The translations under genes and the position numbers were made by a program. DNA of 64,000 nt, from positions 372,001 to 436,000 of the forward strand of contig NZ_CP049037.1 of NCBI RefSeq assembly GCF_011040495.1, given 5' to 3'. Positions 63,554 through 64,000 of this stretch are shown piece by piece. The first letter of the stretch is position 1, and each line of letters starts with the position of its first letter. This DNA is from Pseudohalocynthiibacter aestuariivivens (GTDB lineage Bacteria; Pseudomonadota; Alphaproteobacteria; Rhodobacterales; Rhodobacteraceae). The notes beneath the pieces are model-generated. The model ran no database searches and was not told where the DNA came from. It worked only from the letters and a program-made list of their open reading frames with translations.

Positions 63554-64000
63554 ATGAAGGTCATCATTTGCGGTGCGGGTCAGGTTGGCTGGCAGATTGC
63601 CCGGCATCTGTCGGGCGAACGTAACGACGTTACTGTTGTTGACAGCAACCCCGATCTGGTGCGCCGCGCCACTGATACACTAGATGTGCAGGGACTGGCT
63701 GGTTTTGCCAGTTATCCTGACGTTTTGGATCGTGCGGGCGCGCGCGACGCCGATATGATCATCGCCGCGACCTATTCGGACGAGGTGAACATGGTCACAT
63801 GCCAGGTCGCCCATTCGGTCTTTGCCATCAGTCGCAAGATTGCGCGCCTGCGCAGTCAATCCTATCTGGATGCTATCTATTCCGACCTCTATCGGCGTGA
63901 TCACATGCCGATCGACGTGGTGATCAGCCCGGAAAAAGAAGTGGCAGAAGCCGCGTTGCAACGTTTGGGTGCCCCAGCGGCTTTTGATACGGAAAAGTTT
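63554..64000 (+). CDS. trkA: Trk potassium-uptake regulatory subunit TrkA, 5' part
   Basis: A cytoplasmic NAD-binding gate subunit of the Trk/Ktr K+ channel. The first 149 residues are inside the window. They show the RCK Rossmann motif VIICGAGQVGWQIARHL, VVDSNPDLVRRA, and IAATYSDEVNMVTCQVAHSV. The ATG at 63554 has GAGG eight bases ahead. It follows ntrX by 96 bases, the usual ntrX-trkA(-hfq) order in alphaproteobacteria. The frame is still open at the window end. Confidence 0.94.
   Translation, partial: MKVIICGAGQVGWQIARHLSGERNDVTVVDSNPDLVRRATDTLDVQGLAGFASYPDVLDRAGARDADMIIAATYSDEVNMVTCQVAHSVFAISRKIARLRSQSYLDAIYSDLYRRDHMPIDVVISPEKEVAEAALQRLGAPAAFDTEKF

Overview
The window reads as chromosomal core DNA of a GC-rich alphaproteobacterium of the Rhodobacteraceae (roseobacter-type). 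The grounds are a sciP-ctrA-ligA-recG block, a DUF6456/DUF6477 pair, fused ispDF, an NtrC lacking the sigma-54 contact loop as in Rhodobacter, a nifR3(dusB)-ntrBC-ntrYX-trkA order, a RatA/COQ10-like protein, IalB, TrmFO, and a LexA box of the alphaproteobacterial GTTC-N7-GTTC type. No prophage, integrase, CRISPR array or plasmid gene was seen; the only mobile element is one IS5-family insertion.

Region 1 (1-10 kb): the 3' part of lpxB, mnmA, then sciP (CtrA antagonist) and ctrA. The ctrA gene is cut by an IS5-type element inside the DNA-binding domain, leaving 193 of 238 codons upstream and 45 in-frame codons downstream. ligA and recG follow as an overlapping pair. After them comes a 40-residue membrane-protein gene with a LexA-type box in front of it.

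Region 2 (10-27 kb): an IscU-like scaffold gene divergent from hisI, gluQRS with a methyltransferase, trmFO, a MauG-type di-haem peroxidase, enoyl-CoA hydratase and a thioesterase. A DUF1127 gene lies divergent from a MocR-type regulator, with three near-identical inverted repeats around the regulator start. Then come rplM-rpsI, a 1051-residue repeat-rich membrane protein of unknown role, tetR-ppk2, a lipoprotein hydrolase, metA and a P-loop ATPase.

Region 3 (27-47 kb): a FadL-type outer-membrane protein, a DMT exporter, a methyltransferase-like protein with an SGNH-type protein, guaA, an MttB-family methyltransferase, DUF6477/DUF6456, a VIT1-type transporter, katG divergent from oxyR, lipA, a cell-wall pair (DUF882 and an L,D-transpeptidase), and lpxD with a dedicated acyl carrier protein and ketoacyl synthase.

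Region 4 (47-64 kb): ialB, a gap carrying two possible minus-strand small RNAs, a HerA-type ATPase, an HU-like protein, four tRNA genes (Val-CAC, Val-TAC, two identical Asp-GTC), a histidine phosphatase, hpt, a ratA-like gene, a decayed amt gene, cinA-pgpA-ispDF as an overlapping operon, and the divergent dusB-ntrB-ntrC-ntrY-ntrX operon leading into trkA, which is cut by the window end.

Most genes are housekeeping. The strongest signals for follow-up are the IS-disrupted ctrA, the LexA-boxed mini-membrane protein, the triple MocR operator, the unknown 1051-residue protein, several terminator hairpins with no gene in front of them, and the amt remnant.
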